Made by a program: the position numbers and the translations under genes. A stretch of 64,000 nt of DNA, from NCBI GenBank assembly GCA_016617855.1, contig JAECUM010004995.1, positions 55,729 to 119,728 of the forward strand, in the 5' to 3' direction. Source of the stretch: Megalonaias nervosa. Lineage: Eukaryota > Mollusca > Bivalvia > Unionida > Unionidae. This document shows, one piece after another, positions 63,797 to 64,000 of this stretch. Below the pieces are notes generated by a model. The model was not told the DNA's origin. It was given only the letters and a program-made list of their open reading frames with translations, and made no database searches. Within the stretch, counting starts at the first letter, position 1; the number at the start of each line of letters is the position of its first letter.

Positions 63797-63986
63797 CGAG
63801 TCTATAATTGATGTTGACCAGAATGACACCAGTTTTCTGTACAAAAGCTTCTCCATCGTACAAAATTGTGCGACCGTTTTCGTGCATGAAGTTCCCGCCA
63901 TGCATAAATACCATCACCGGAAGTTCTGACTGCGGCGTCGCAGACAGAGGAATCCAAATATTCAAAAACAGGCAATTCTCTGAAGT
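63797..63986 (-). pseudogene. Esterase exon A with lost splice donor
   Basis: The acceptor may be attag at 63987-63988, or cttcag six bases further in. It encodes SENCLFLNIWIPLS, LPVMVFMHGGNF and GVILVNINYRL. Phase requires it to end at 63797 (CTCG), but the following bases are ATAAGA, one change from the consensus donor GTAAGA. Exons further 5' lie beyond the window. Confidence 0.85.
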
Positions 63987-64000
63987 CTAATATTAGGAGC

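Larger units (their letters stand above)
58994..63986 (-). pseudogene. Type-B carboxylesterase (alpha/beta-hydrolase) pseudogene, 5' end beyond the window
   Basis: Three minus-strand exons: A 63986-63797, B 61266-61136, C 59981-58994. They read in order ENCLFLNIWIP and MHGGNF (oxyanion hole), GPLGFLFTGT and FGGDPSK, then VTLFG and the C-terminal half with the SEETR catalytic-acid region. Lesions: donor of exon A is ATAAGA where GTAAGA is expected (63796); TAA in exon B (61180-61182); in exon C the nucleophile elbow reads G-Q-S with a one-base deletion after the Ser codon (59960/59961); CYGSE replaces the catalytic His of CHGSE with Tyr (about 59270); a one-base loss in a C run (59086-59089) shifts the frame before the conserved YCTFWDSIGY end. 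Relatives hydrolyse carboxylic esters and are usually secreted or in the ER. Confidence 0.88.

Overview
This is animal nuclear DNA: AT-rich, intron-containing, and dense in SINEs, MITEs, DNA transposons and microsatellites. The repeat style points to a mollusc, most likely a bivalve: tRNA-derived SINEs ending in GTTAAGCCC plus A/C-rich tails, and degenerate minisatellites carrying 'ggtcaaggtca'. The taxon is inferred; no diagnostic gene is present.

Three host loci can be supported. (1) At 278-11136 (+) lie two exons, probably the 3' end of a C2H2 zinc-finger gene: one finger exon (278-393), then a phase-compatible terminal coding exon (11081-11136). The interval between them holds an inactivated pogo/Tigger transposon (2633-5356) and an inactivated hAT transposon (6894-10207). 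(2) At 42095-56398 (+) lies the one complete gene. It has four exons with compatible splice phases and encodes a 583-residue alkylsulfatase-type metallo-beta-lactamase (SdsA1/BDS1-like), with a membrane-anchor-like N terminus and an SCP2-like C terminus. (3) At 58994-63986 (-), running off the right edge, lie three exons of a type-B carboxylesterase. It carries a lost splice donor, a nonsense codon, two frameshifts and changes at two active-site motifs, so it is a pseudogene.

Layout. 0.3-11 kb: zinc-finger locus with two transposons. 11-14.9 kb: AT-rich flank, probably 3' UTR. 14.9-16.5 kb: three short MITEs with the same ends as the pogo element, and a 60-bp tandem repeat. 16.5-18.9 kb: degenerate minisatellites ending in a perfectly pairing 35-bp hairpin. 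20-21.7 kb: a non-autonomous hAT. 23.8-24.2 kb: a Tigger-type MITE. 25.7-28 kb: SINEs and degenerate repeats. 28-36 kb: AT-rich DNA, microsatellites and two MITEs of a family with CATCTTCGCTAGCC ends. 36.7-40 kb (-): a heavily decayed tract that looks like the capsid-gene block of a Polinton/adintovirus-type element. 42-56 kb: the alkylsulfatase gene. Its last intron carries a 7.1-kb structure bounded by roughly 600-bp inverted arms made of a short tandem repeat, with long palindromes and an hAT relic inside. 56-64 kb: esterase pseudogene and SINEs.

The genes do not form a pathway. The window is mainly a record of repeated invasion by DNA transposons and one virus-like element around sparse host exons. 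The most unusual items are the alkylsulfatase (a family best known from bacteria and yeast), the multiply broken esterase, the virus-like relic, and the long inverted structures.
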